64,000 nucleotides of DNA from DAIDHZ01 sp035480255 (GTDB lineage: Bacteria > Chlamydiota > Chlamydiia > Chlamydiales > SM23-39): positions 3,064-67,063 of the forward strand of contig CAZVXF010000006.1 in assembly GCA_964630875.1 (NCBI GenBank), given 5' to 3'. Positions 44,892 to 54,351 of the stretch are shown piece after piece. The position numbers and the translations under genes are program-made. Under the pieces are notes generated by a model. The model searched no databases and was not told the origin of the DNA. It was given only the letters and a program-made list of their open reading frames with translations. Positions within the stretch are counted from its first letter, which is position 1. The number at the start of each line of letters is the position of its first letter.

Positions 44892-45838
44892 TATGCAGTT
44901 TTTCGGGTCATATAGCCTTGGCGAAGCTCAGCGCTATAAATCAGCCAGAGGCCAAGGGATACGATTCCAGTTGAAAAGAAAATGACTAGCGATGGTTGCT
45001 CATTTAGGAAATACCAACTATTTAACGAAGCGAAAATAGGGCTGAAAAGTCCCATGAAAGAAAGAAACGTAGCTGTAAATTTTTTGAGAAGATATCCGTA
45101 GAGATTATAGCAAAGAACGTTAGAAATGATCGCCATAATCAGGACGCCTTGAACAAACGGGCCTAAACTTTGCGTCGCTACTGGCAATGGTGACCAGCTA
45201 TCAATCATAAATGAATGGGTTAAAGCCAAGAATCCGCCAATCAGCATACTTACCCCGTTTGCCATCATAGGAGAAATGGGGGTCGCATCTTTCTGTTCCT
45301 TTGAAGGGCTAATAATCATCCTCAGGATGATCCATCCATAAGCCGTACATGCGGAGGCTCCAACCATAGCAAGCTCTGGCCAAGAGACGAAAGGGACATG
45401 AGTCAATAACTCATCAGCGCCTTTCTGAGTGAGCAAAAGTGGGATAAATCCAACAAAACCCACACACATTCCGAGCCATTTCCGCCCGTTCATTCTTTCT
45501 CCGAAATGAAGATAGGAAAAGAGGGCTGCAAAGAATGGAGATAGGCTATAGATAAAGCATGTTTTAGCTGCCGTTAGGGACTGTAGACCCCAGAATTCAA
45601 ACGCGTTTGTCAAATAAATACTAAACACCGAAAGAAGGCCAAGCAACGCCCATTGCTTGCGACTAAATTGAAAGGAGGAGCGATTGCGGATCACAATATA
45701 GGCAAGCAGTATAGCAGCTCCCATGAGCATGCGAAATCCTGTGAGAAAGATCGGAGGGGAAAGTTCGAGAGCCATTTTCCCTAAAGAAAATACACTCGAC
45801 CAAGCCGCATACATAAAAAGGACAAGAAAAAAATTCAT
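44891..45838 (-). CDS. DMT-superfamily (EamA) transporter
   Basis: 315 residues with about ten hydrophobic segments in two EamA repeats, for example GFRMLMGAAILLAYIVIR and FVGFIPLLL, and a second half with SNVLCYNLYGYLLKKFTATF. Such carriers move metabolites or amino acids across the inner membrane; intracellular bacteria use relatives for SAM and other host metabolites. The substrate is not deducible. Confidence 0.88.
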   Translation of the reverse strand: MNFFLVLFMYAAWSSVFSLGKMALELSPPIFLTGFRMLMGAAILLAYIVIRNRSSFQFSRKQWALLGLLSVFSIYLTNAFEFWGLQSLTAAKTCFIYSLSPFFAALFSYLHFGERMNGRKWLGMCVGFVGFIPLLLTQKGADELLTHVPFVSWPELAMVGASACTAYGWIILRMIISPSKEQKDATPISPMMANGVSMLIGGFLALTHSFMIDSWSPLPVATQSLGPFVQGVLIMAIISNVLCYNLYGYLLKKFTATFLSFMGLFSPIFASLNSWYFLNEQPSLVIFFSTGIVSLGLWLIYSAELRQGYMTRKTA

Positions 45839-45909
45839 TATATCCTTGTTTTTCCATCAAAATAGTACCAGTAGAAGATTATATATGCAAGCTCTATACT
45901 AGACGTTCC

Positions 45910-46569
45910 ATGACTAATGAAATTCTTTTTTTTATCCATATTTTCGTCTGCGTAGGGCTTGTGTTTTTAGCCTCTCGAATTGGGAAAAAGGCTCTTGTCA
46001 CACTCATTGTGTTACAGGCAGTTTTTGCCAATCTTTTTGTTGTGAAACAAATGTCTCTTTTTGGTTTTTCAGTGACATGTAGCGATGTGTTTGCAATCGG
46101 CGGAATTTTGGGCTTAAACCTTTTCCAAGAAAAATATGGAAAAGAGGAGGCAAACCGGGTCATCAAAGCATCATTTCTAGGTCTTGTGTTTTTCATGATC
46201 ATGTCCAAGATTCATCTTTTGTATACTCCTCTTGCTGCAGATACGACGCACGAAGCCTTTGTTCAAATTTTATCTCATACGAGCCGAATCACAATTGCGT
46301 CCATTGGCGTATACTGGATCGTTCAAAAAATTGATGTTCGTTTGTTTGCCTTTTTAAAAACTCTTTTTACTTCTTTTCCGCTCAGAGTCGGAATTTCTCT
46401 TGTTTTGACACAATTCCTAGACACTGTTCTTTTCAGTATTATTGGTCTCTACGGCGTCGTAGATTCGCTGTTTGATGTCATTGTTTTAAGTTTCTTCGTG
46501 AAATGCATTATTATTTTCTGCTGCACGCTTGTCAGCCATTTTGCAAAGAGGAAATATGTTCCGGTTTGA
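45910..46569 (+). CDS. Queuosine-precursor transporter (YhhQ/VUT family)
   Basis: 219 residues with about six membrane segments. The family features EKYGKEEANRVIKASFLGL and LVLTQFLDTVLFSIIGLYG are clear. YhhQ-type proteins import preQ0, preQ1 or queuine. It overlaps tgt by 14 bases, which strongly supports a queuosine-salvage role. Confidence 0.88.
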   Translation: MTNEILFFIHIFVCVGLVFLASRIGKKALVTLIVLQAVFANLFVVKQMSLFGFSVTCSDVFAIGGILGLNLFQEKYGKEEANRVIKASFLGLVFFMIMSKIHLLYTPLAADTTHEAFVQILSHTSRITIASIGVYWIVQKIDVRLFAFLKTLFTSFPLRVGISLVLTQFLDTVLFSIIGLYGVVDSLFDVIVLSFFVKCIIIFCCTLVSHFAKRKYVPV

Positions 46570-47680
46570 AATTCTCCATCGTTCAAAAAAATCGCGTGCA
46601 AGAGTGGGTAAAATTCATACGCCACATGGTGTGATTGATACACCAAATTTTGTCGCTGTCGGTACAAATGGTACGCTCAAAGCGCTCGATAACAAGATGG
46701 TGGATTCGATCGGTTTGCAGCTTATGTTTTGCAATACCTATCACTTGCTATTGCAGCCAGGAGTTGACGTGGTTCAAAAAGCAGGTGGCCTCCACAAATT
46801 TATCAATCGCACGATGCCGATCATTACCGATTCGGGTGGTTTTCAGGTCTTTTCGCTAGCCTACGGGTCTGTTGCGAGCGAGTTAAAAAGCTGTGGCGCA
46901 AAAAAACATGATGGGCATGTTTTAAAAATTAGTGAGGAGGGGGTTCTTTTTCGATCTTATCGAGACGGTCGACCAATCCTTCTCACACCAGAATCTTCGA
47001 TTCAGGCGCAAAAAGCTTTAGGCGCTGACATCATTATTCCTTTTGATGAGCTACCTCCGTATCATATTGGTCCTGAAAAGCTGAAAAACTCATTTGAGCG
47101 CACACACCGATGGGAAAAAAGATCGCTTGATGAGCACTTAAAAAATCCGCAAAACCAGGCAATGTATGCTGTGATTCACGGAGGAGTTGATCCAAACTTA
47201 CGTGAGGAGAGCGCGAAACGCTTATCAGCGCTTGCCTTTGATGGTTATGCAATTGGTGGGTCACTTGGAAAAACAAAGCCTGAAATGGTTGAAATGCTGA
47301 CAACACTCATGCCGCATCTTCCTGATGAGCGTCCAAATCATCTTTTAGGGATTGGCGATCTAGAATCTCTTCAACAATGCATTCCTCTTGGTATCGACAC
47401 GTTTGATAGCTCATATCCAACACGTGCTGCGCGTCACGGCCTTCTTTTAACGAAAAAGGGGGGGCTTAAAGTTGTGCGTGGCGAGATGGCGAATCATTTC
47501 TGTCCTATAGAAGAAGACTGCACCTGTTGGACATGCCAGAATTTTACCGTGGCATACATTCACCATCTTTTTAAAGCAAATGAACTGACTGCCTATACAT
47601 TAGCAACAGTCCATAATCTTCATTTTATGGTTGAACTCATGAATCGATATCGCACGCAGATCCTGAGTGAGAATTTATAG
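46556..47680 (+). CDS. tgt: tRNA-guanine transglycosylase
   Basis: Exchanges G34 for a 7-deazaguanine in tRNA His/Asn/Asp/Tyr. The 374-residue product from the ATG at 46556 (AGAGGA upstream) shows ITDSGGFQVFS, the nucleophile region IDTFDSSYPTRAARHG and the zinc site CTCWTC with a distal His. Substrate-pocket residues differ from preQ1 enzymes: FDELPPY instead of FDECTPY, and GGSLGK where GGLAVGE is usual. That fits queuine use, as reported for Chlamydia. Confidence 0.95.
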   Translation: MFRFEILHRSKKSRARVGKIHTPHGVIDTPNFVAVGTNGTLKALDNKMVDSIGLQLMFCNTYHLLLQPGVDVVQKAGGLHKFINRTMPIITDSGGFQVFSLAYGSVASELKSCGAKKHDGHVLKISEEGVLFRSYRDGRPILLTPESSIQAQKALGADIIIPFDELPPYHIGPEKLKNSFERTHRWEKRSLDEHLKNPQNQAMYAVIHGGVDPNLREESAKRLSALAFDGYAIGGSLGKTKPEMVEMLTTLMPHLPDERPNHLLGIGDLESLQQCIPLGIDTFDSSYPTRAARHGLLLTKKGGLKVVRGEMANHFCPIEEDCTCWTCQNFTVAYIHHLFKANELTAYTLATVHNLHFMVELMNRYRTQILSENL

Positions 47681-49516
47681 AGAACAATTTTCTGTCGAAG
47701 TGTTCTTAGGGAATTGCTTTTTTAAGCTCCAGTATACATTTTGATGTTTGGTCAAAACTGCTTTAATCTGTTCTTCGGCCTTGGTCAATATCCCTTGATC
47801 TGCGAGATAATCTCTAACACGGATCATTTCTGAATTATGTCTTTCCCCATGCTCTATTACTGTCGTGTGAGCGAGTTCATGGATCATTGTATCGATCATA
47901 TTTCTACATATTCCATCTATAGATTTTGCATCCGAGCTTATTGGATTCATGAGAATAGCTTTAGGCTCTTTGAGGGTATGTGCTCCACGAAATTTATTCG
48001 AAATACCTATTCCTGTGAAATAATCTGGATTGGCTATTTGTCTGTAATCCGTGGAATGCGATGCCATTGCATTTCTCATCAGCAGAGGTACTTTTCCAAT
48101 TTCAGTAAAAAATTCCTCAGCTTCTCTTTTCGTTTCTGCTGATACATCTCTTTCTTCATGATTCCAAAAGATTGGTCCATTACACTGTATAAATTTGGAA
48201 GGTTTTGGTTTCTCTCTTGGAAGTCTGAGGATTCTCAATACATCATCAAAAAATGATTTTTCGGCAAATTTTATTTCTTCGGCTTGATACTGGTGTAGAT
48301 CTTTTAGTAAAGGTTTCCATTGACCATCTTCAATACAAAAAAGTTTAGAAAAAGTTTTTTCTAGCTCTGCCTTTCGATTGATTCCTACCCTCCATTTAAT
48401 AGCGGATTTTAATTTTTCAAAATCTTCTTTTACGCTTCCACGAAAGCTTCCTCGATTGTTTGTAAATGGATACAATGGATTGCTTGGAAGAACGTTTGGT
48501 TTTATATCGATGATTACATCGTAAGGAATGCACTCGCGATCTTTGTCTTTAACAAATTCACTAAATTGAAAAATCCCACTCGATAAAATGCTGATCTCAG
48601 GATAGTATGTTTCTCTTCCTGAGAAATCAGAATATATAGATGCAGTGCCCCAGTCGAACTTGTAATCCAATATGAAAGGAGTGTCAAAATTGACGCCAGA
48701 TTTTAATTCCTCATTAACATATGCATTATCTGTTACAGATACTTTTGTAGGACCAATTAATGGAGCATTTAATGCTGAATAATGAAAATATGGCATTTCA
48801 AAATTAATGACTCTTTCTCCAGTCTTTTCTGGAATCCAAATTTGTACTGTTGTGCCTGGTTTGGATCTTGGTTGTTCCGAGATTGAAATTGTAAACGTAC
48901 TCTCAAGCAGCTGGGGGGGAGTGGTTACTACTTCTGTAGTGATCCCGTCCCTTGTGGTACTTAATGAAATTTTTTCGACGCCTAACATAAATGCGATTTT
49001 TGCTTGTCCATAACCACCGCTTCTTAACTGAGGAGGTATGTCCTTATGTGTTCCTCCGAGAGTAAAAAATGCACTTTTTACGATTTCTGGAGTCATTCCA
49101 ATCCCATTATCCTTGATCGTAATTGAGCGATCAGATGGGTTGATGCTAATTTGAATATCACCTTCATGAATGAGACCTTTATGGACGGCTTCTTTCACTG
49201 CATCGAAAGCATTTTGTAAAAGTTCTTTCATAGCTACTTGCGCAACTGACGATGCGTACATGCTCACACCCATGGATTGAATGAGAGCGGGGGTGTTCAC
49301 TTCTAATTTTCCTTGTTCAGTGCGTGAATAACAGGCCTCAATCTCGGGAGTTTGATTTTCTGGAATTTGCCTTCTACTCCATGCCCAATTTCCCAGAAGG
49401 GTTGCACTCGAAAAAGCTGAAATACCAAAAGCAAATTTCGGGATAAAATAAGAATGGTTTAAAAAATTAGGTATATAATTATTAATTTTTTGTTTGAATA
49501 TGTTATTTCTAATCAT
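47675..49516 (-). CDS. GHKL-type ATPase fused to a HExxH metalloprotease-like domain
   Basis: 613 residues. A leader (1-52) has no acidic residue and includes a hydrophobic segment (FAFGISAFSSATLLGNWAW). Residues about 90-260 carry the Bergerat ATP-binding motifs of GHKL proteins: KELLQNAFDA (N box), KDNGIGM (G1) and RSGGYGQAKIAF (G2). About 530-575 contains MIDTMIHELAHTTVIEHGER, a zinc-peptidase HExxH (546-550) with a further His at 556. Fusing an Hsp90/MutL-like ATPase to a putative protease is unusual. The leader plus membrane segment suggests export or membrane anchoring. Divergent from pip; overlaps the tgt end by 6 bases. Confidence 0.8.
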   Translation of the reverse strand: MIRNNIFKQKINNYIPNFLNHSYFIPKFAFGISAFSSATLLGNWAWSRRQIPENQTPEIEACYSRTEQGKLEVNTPALIQSMGVSMYASSVAQVAMKELLQNAFDAVKEAVHKGLIHEGDIQISINPSDRSITIKDNGIGMTPEIVKSAFFTLGGTHKDIPPQLRSGGYGQAKIAFMLGVEKISLSTTRDGITTEVVTTPPQLLESTFTISISEQPRSKPGTTVQIWIPEKTGERVINFEMPYFHYSALNAPLIGPTKVSVTDNAYVNEELKSGVNFDTPFILDYKFDWGTASIYSDFSGRETYYPEISILSSGIFQFSEFVKDKDRECIPYDVIIDIKPNVLPSNPLYPFTNNRGSFRGSVKEDFEKLKSAIKWRVGINRKAELEKTFSKLFCIEDGQWKPLLKDLHQYQAEEIKFAEKSFFDDVLRILRLPREKPKPSKFIQCNGPIFWNHEERDVSAETKREAEEFFTEIGKVPLLMRNAMASHSTDYRQIANPDYFTGIGISNKFRGAHTLKEPKAILMNPISSDAKSIDGICRNMIDTMIHELAHTTVIEHGERHNSEMIRVRDYLADQGILTKAEEQIKAVLTKHQNVYWSLKKQFPKNTSTENCSL

Positions 49517-49644
49517 GCTAATAATTATAATATATATAGTATTAAAATTAAAATAACAATTTTATTTATCATAATTCTCTGTAAATTAATGATTTATGAA
49601 ATTTTCTTGCGTTTCCTAGACCTGGTTGTTTATCTTGGATAGGC

Positions 49645-50589
49645 ATGTATCCTCAGACTGAACCATTGAATACAGGTTTTTTGGACGTTGGAGATGGCCA
49701 TACCCTTTATTGGGAAGAAAGTGGTCATCCGTTGGGTCTACCGGTTGTTTTCCTTCATGGGGGGCCTGGGTCTAGAACTTTCCCAAAACATCGCCGCTTT
49801 TTCGACCCAGAGCGTTATCGCATCGTTTTATTTGATCAGAGGGGATGCGGCAAAAGTACGCCGCATGCCTCGCTTCACTGCAATACGACTTGGGATTTAG
49901 TCTCGGATATTGAAAAATTGCGTCAGTTTTTGGGGATCGAGTCCTGGGTTGTTTTTGGTGGATCTTGGGGCAGTACATTGAGTTTAGCCTATGCAATCCA
50001 TAACCCTGAGAAAGTGAAAGCTTTGATCTTGCGTGGCATTTTCTTGGGTCGCAAAAAAGAATTGCATTGGTTTTACCAGTTCGGAGCGCATCATATTTTT
50101 ACGGACGAATGGGATAAATATTTAGAGCCTATTCCGAATGATGAAAGGGAGGATCTAATCAGGGCCTATTATAAAAGGCTTACTTCACCTGATCCTGCGA
50201 CCAGAAAAAAAGCTGCTAAGGCGTGGACAATTTGGGAGACAGTGAACTTACGCCTATTGTACGATCCTGAGCTTTTTGCAGAATTTACTGAAGATGCGCA
50301 TGCTGATGCGTTAGCTCGTGTAGAATGTCATTATTTTTTGAATCAGTGCTTTTTTAAAACTGATAATTGGTTGATTGAGAATCTAGATACAATTCGTCAT
50401 ATCCCAGCTCGGATTATCCATGGCAGATACGATCTAGTTTGTCCATTTGAATCTGCTTGGGAGTTGCATAAGGCTTGGCCTGAGTCAAAACTTGAGATCA
50501 TTCCCGATGCGGGTCATTCTGCAAGCGAACCTGGAATTGAACGCGCATTAATCCAAGCGACAGATTATTTTGGGAATCTATGGAGTTAG
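49645..50589 (+). CDS. pip: Proline iminopeptidase
   Basis: Alpha/beta-hydrolase (S33) that removes N-terminal proline. The 314-residue product contains the oxyanion motif HGGPGS, DQRGCGKS, the nucleophile elbow GGSWGSTL, and the acid and His in RYDLVCPFE and PDAGHSASEPG. Normal length. It overlaps the next gene by 10 bases. Confidence 0.95.
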   Translation: MYPQTEPLNTGFLDVGDGHTLYWEESGHPLGLPVVFLHGGPGSRTFPKHRRFFDPERYRIVLFDQRGCGKSTPHASLHCNTTWDLVSDIEKLRQFLGIESWVVFGGSWGSTLSLAYAIHNPEKVKALILRGIFLGRKKELHWFYQFGAHHIFTDEWDKYLEPIPNDEREDLIRAYYKRLTSPDPATRKKAAKAWTIWETVNLRLLYDPELFAEFTEDAHADALARVECHYFLNQCFFKTDNWLIENLDTIRHIPARIIHGRYDLVCPFESAWELHKAWPESKLEIIPDAGHSASEPGIERALIQATDYFGNLWS

Positions 50590-51383
50590 AAAAAGCCTTT
50601 CAGCGTGCGATTGTTTATTCCCTCTCATGGAAACGACTCCTCATCACTTTTCCGGTTCTTTTGCTCTGTGGTATTCTCATTCTCTTTTGCCAAGTATTGA
50701 GCCTTCATGCGACTTCATGGATACAGCTGTGTCTTGGTTTTTTGCCAATTTTTATCATTTCAGGCCTCTTACTTGCCCTGGGTGTAATTTTGACAAAAAT
50801 CTACGCATTTGAAATCAAAAATATGGCCTTGAATGTTCGTCGACTGCTTGCCAGTTCAATGGATTTAATCATTGGGATTTCTTATTTAGCGCTTCCGTCA
50901 CTTCTGGTCTTTATTGTTTGTTGGATCATTCTTGGAGTGTTCTATCTTTTAAAAGTAATTCCGGGGATTGGGGCGTTTTTTAGTGTAGTCTTTGCTTTTG
51001 GGCCATTTCTTTTGATTTTTGTCTCAATGCTGCTGGTTGTATTCAACTTAGCGCTTCTCTTCTTCATTGCACCTTCTGCGACGATCCTGACTGTGAGAAA
51101 GGGGAGCATTGCAAAGAAAATGGCAGAGCTATTGAAAACGCAAATTTTGAGAGCTGCGAAACTGTTTCTCCTTGGGATGGTCCCGACTGCGATTCTTTTT
51201 GCGATGCTTTATTTTTCCGCGCACTTAACCAATACGAGTTTTTTTGTTTCTGAGAATGGATTGATGGTTGCGATGGAGTGGTTTTTTATGATGATCCCAT
51301 TTGCTGCGCTGATGAGTCCAGCAGTTGTGTTTTTCTTCAATTTCGCAGCTGAAAGCTACTTGTTATTACAAAAAAAGGATTGA
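50580..51383 (+). CDS. Polytopic membrane protein of unknown function
   Basis: 267 residues with six to seven hydrophobic segments, e.g. LLITFPVLLLCGILILFC and FGPFLLIFVSMLLVVFNLAL. No catalytic motif. Translationally coupled to pip and followed by an oxidoreductase, probably one operon. Confidence 0.75.
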   Translation: MELEKAFQRAIVYSLSWKRLLITFPVLLLCGILILFCQVLSLHATSWIQLCLGFLPIFIISGLLLALGVILTKIYAFEIKNMALNVRRLLASSMDLIIGISYLALPSLLVFIVCWIILGVFYLLKVIPGIGAFFSVVFAFGPFLLIFVSMLLVVFNLALLFFIAPSATILTVRKGSIAKKMAELLKTQILRAAKLFLLGMVPTAILFAMLYFSAHLTNTSFFVSENGLMVAMEWFFMMIPFAALMSPAVVFFFNFAAESYLLLQKKD

Positions 51384-51408
51384 TCGGGAAAGGTGTTCTC
51401 ACTGTCAT

Positions 51409-52335
51409 ATGAAAATTGCGGTTGTAGGAGCTGGCCTTGCGGGATTGTCCGCCGCCTGGCATGCGCTCCAAAAAGGACATGAGGTGACTGTTTTTGATGA
51501 GGTCGGCATTGGAGCTGGGGCATCCGGAGTTTCTACGGGTTTGTTGTATCCATGTCCGGGAAGAGAGGCAATTCACTCTTGGCGCTCTTTGGAGGGCATG
51601 GCGGCAACAAGGCATCTGTTAAAAGTCGCCGAAGAGGCATACGGCTCGCCTGTTGCAAGTTATACTGGAATTTTTCGCCCAGCCGAATCTGCGGATCAAA
51701 GAAGAGATTTTCAGGAAAATCAAAGTCCAGAGGCTGTTTGGTGTACAGTGGATGTGCCAGGTCTCGTGGTGAGGGAAGGCTTATGGATTGAGAGCGGAAT
51801 CACTGTTTTCTCACGCCCTTATTTGCAAGGTCTATGGCTTGCATGTGTTAGAAAAGGGGCTACGATGATCAAAGCGCATTTCTCTGATGAAAAGGGTTTT
51901 GATAAGGTGATTTTAGCTACGGGTGCAGGATCTCTTGCAAGGGAAGAGTGCAAAAATATCTCTTTTCGGACGGCAATTGGTCAGTCACTTGTATGCGAAT
52001 GGAAAAGAAAACTTCCATTTAGCATTGCCTCTTATGGGTATATTAGTGTGACGGAAGATCCAAAACTATGTCAAATTGGTTCCACGTACGAGCATACAAA
52101 AGAGCCTGATCCAAAAAAGGCGATCGACTTGATCGAGAAAGTGGCAACGTTTTATCCAGAAGCAAGAGAATTCAAGATTCAGGAAATTAGAGCGGGAAAA
52201 AGAATTGCCCCAAAAGAAGGTCATCAGCCTATCCTTGCTGAGGTAAGGCCGAATACCTGGCTTTTCACTGGACTCGGCTCTCGGGGCATGTTATATCACG
52301 CGATGTTAGGACGTGTTCTTCTCGACTTGTTATAA
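51409..52335 (+). CDS. FAD-dependent oxidoreductase (DAO family)
   Basis: 308 residues from the ATG at 51409. The N-terminal Rossmann motif MKIAVVGAGLAGLSAAWHAL binds FAD, followed by GIGAGASGVSTGLL, and a C-terminal FAD contact GLGSRGMLYHAMLGRVL. The pattern is like D-amino-acid oxidases and the C-terminal domain of MnmC; the substrate is unresolved. Its 3' end overlaps the convergent gene by 40 bases. Confidence 0.88.
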   Translation: MKIAVVGAGLAGLSAAWHALQKGHEVTVFDEVGIGAGASGVSTGLLYPCPGREAIHSWRSLEGMAATRHLLKVAEEAYGSPVASYTGIFRPAESADQRRDFQENQSPEAVWCTVDVPGLVVREGLWIESGITVFSRPYLQGLWLACVRKGATMIKAHFSDEKGFDKVILATGAGSLAREECKNISFRTAIGQSLVCEWKRKLPFSIASYGYISVTEDPKLCQIGSTYEHTKEPDPKKAIDLIEKVATFYPEAREFKIQEIRAGKRIAPKEGHQPILAEVRPNTWLFTGLGSRGMLYHAMLGRVLLDLL

Positions 52336-53477
52336 TTCGTTGTGAGTTCGGCAAGTTCTTGTCCGATTTCAACGATTCTCTTTTGATGTTGATCGTTTGC
52401 TTCACTTTGCACTTTGTGGAATGCATCCCCTAAAATTTGGAGCTCTTCACCTAATGAACCATTTGGTCCAAAAGCTGCGTCAATTTTCGAAACAGTAGTG
52501 GCTGCTTGGCCAATATAATTATCGAGTTTTTTGCGGACGATTTCCTTTTCAACAGTGAGCTCATCTAAAAGTGCTTTAGCTCTTTCAAAAGATGCTAATT
52601 CTTCTGGAGGAAGAGCTCTTAATGCCTGTAGATCAGCAAGTGGATATTCTGCAAGAATCTCGGAGAGTTCAAGGTGTGCTGTCTCGTGATGGAAAGTATC
52701 GATCCATTCTACAAGATGCGGAATCTCATATTTTTTTCCAATGCTTGAAGAACTTGCGGCAGCCAACTCGATTGTTGCCTCTTTAGCAATCGCAAAAAGC
52801 TCTTTGAAAGTGCGAGAATTTGCAAGATTGCGGAAAGCGTCTTGAAATTGTGCGGGGCTTAAAATTTGGTGAACAAAGAGATTCTGCCAACCATGTTTAT
52901 TCAAAATGTCTGCTAAAGGAAGCTTTTGTGCTTTTTTGCGCACTTTTTCAAATGTTTCTGGACTCTCATAATCAACGAGATTGCCAGCGTACCATATAGA
53001 AACCGCAGAAACAGCCAAAAAAGGAGAGGCTAAAGTCCACTGCAAGAATGATGTAGGAATCAATCCTCCGGCAAGTATTTTTGCGCCTAGGCCTGTATAC
53101 GCAGCAAAGCCGAGCAACATCACTTGCTCAATTTTTGTTTTCGTAATTTCAAAATGCATATCAGGAACAAGCGAAAGAGTAAAAGCTTTCACTCGACCCG
53201 CAAGCGATTGGATTTTTTCTACAGCCCCTTTAGCACTTAATTGTACTTGTTCCAATGCACTGTTTGCGTAAAATTGGATATTTTCAATTGCATGATTGTA
53301 AACGCTTTTCACGCGGTCAATGATGCCTTGATTGTTTGGAGGGGTAATGGTTCCAATTGCTTCAAGATCCGTCGCAAGCGCAGCTGTTGGTTCTGCTCGT
53401 TTAGTAACTTGTTCTGATGGTTTAGTTTCTGAGGATTGGACAGGTGTCGATGGTTTCCAAAGGTTCGTAACGTTCAT
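52296..53477 (-). CDS. Large hypothetical protein with central bilobed hydrophobic region (Inc-like)
   Basis: 393 residues. The N-terminus is hydrophilic and Thr/Pro-rich; a bilobed hydrophobic region spans about 120-165 (VMLLGFAAYTGLGAKILAGG, then FLQWTLASPFLAVSAVSIWY); the C-terminal 220 residues are helical/coiled-coil (ELTVEKEIVRKKLDNYIG). Closely spaced paired hydrophobic segments are the hallmark of chlamydial inclusion-membrane proteins. It shares a motif (LPLADILNKHGW) with the protein at 9893-10819. Function unknown. Confidence 0.72.
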   Translation of the reverse strand: MNVTNLWKPSTPVQSSETKPSEQVTKRAEPTAALATDLEAIGTITPPNNQGIIDRVKSVYNHAIENIQFYANSALEQVQLSAKGAVEKIQSLAGRVKAFTLSLVPDMHFEITKTKIEQVMLLGFAAYTGLGAKILAGGLIPTSFLQWTLASPFLAVSAVSIWYAGNLVDYESPETFEKVRKKAQKLPLADILNKHGWQNLFVHQILSPAQFQDAFRNLANSRTFKELFAIAKEATIELAAASSSSIGKKYEIPHLVEWIDTFHHETAHLELSEILAEYPLADLQALRALPPEELASFERAKALLDELTVEKEIVRKKLDNYIGQAATTVSKIDAAFGPNGSLGEELQILGDAFHKVQSEANDQHQKRIVEIGQELAELTTNYNKSRRTRPNIA

Positions 53478-53568
53478 AACATTCCTATTTTTCGATTAAA
53501 AAGTTGCAATAGCTTAACAACTTTAACCATTGGACGCAAGAACCTGAACTTGTTATACTCAAATCAAT

Positions 53569-54351
53569 ATGAAAGGAACATTTCTGTTTTTAGGAACTGC
53601 TGGTTCTGCTGGCGTTCCGGTCATTGGGTGCTCATGTCCTGTATGTGTTTCCTCGTCTCCTTTCAATCAACGTTTTCGTCCCTCTGGTCTCATAAAAATA
53701 AATGGAAAAACCTTATTGATTGATGTGGGCCCCGATTTTCGCATCCAAGCATTGACACATAAAATTAAAACGCTCGATGGTCTACTTTTGACGCATACGC
53801 ACTATGATCATATCGCAGGAATTGACGAATTAAGAATTTTTTATCTTCGCTCTCAAATGAAACTGCCTTGTTTATTATCCCAGGAGAGCCTTGACGATCT
53901 TGAAAAGCGTTACGATTATCTCTTTCAACCCATCGGAAAAGTTCCCACATTAAGCGCGCAATTGGATATTCATGTACTTCCGGAAGATGAAGGAGAAAAA
54001 GAGTTTCTTGGGTTAAAAATTGGGTATGTAAGCTACACTCAAGGGGGATGCAAAGTGAACGGTTATCGATTCGGCAATTTTGCCTATATTTCAGATATTC
54101 GAGAGTTTAATCCATCCATTTTTGAAAAGTTGCAAGGTATTGAAACCCTAGTGGTTAGCGCCCTTCGTGAAGAGAGCTCGATGCTACATTTTTCTCTTCC
54201 TGAGGCCATTGATTTTGCCAATCAAGTCGGCGCCAAACAAACCTGGATCACCCATATTTCGCATGGGCTTGACCATGAATCAACCAACAGAAAGCTTCCT
54301 AAGTCAATTCAATTAGGATATGATGGGTTAGAACTGGGATTCAACGTATGA
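53569..54351 (+). CDS. MBL-fold metallohydrolase (PhnP-like)
   Basis: 260 residues. LLTHTHYDHIAGIDELR is the metal-binding HxHxDH motif, with FLGTAGSAGVPVIGCSCPVC an N-terminal cysteine-containing segment typical of PhnP-like phosphodiesterases; WITHISHGLDHE gives the distal His residues. It precedes hflX with an ATGA overlap, the same pair found in Chlamydia. Confidence 0.92.
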   Translation: MKGTFLFLGTAGSAGVPVIGCSCPVCVSSSPFNQRFRPSGLIKINGKTLLIDVGPDFRIQALTHKIKTLDGLLLTHTHYDHIAGIDELRIFYLRSQMKLPCLLSQESLDDLEKRYDYLFQPIGKVPTLSAQLDIHVLPEDEGEKEFLGLKIGYVSYTQGGCKVNGYRFGNFAYISDIREFNPSIFEKLQGIETLVVSALREESSMLHFSLPEAIDFANQVGAKQTWITHISHGLDHESTNRKLPKSIQLGYDGLELGFNV

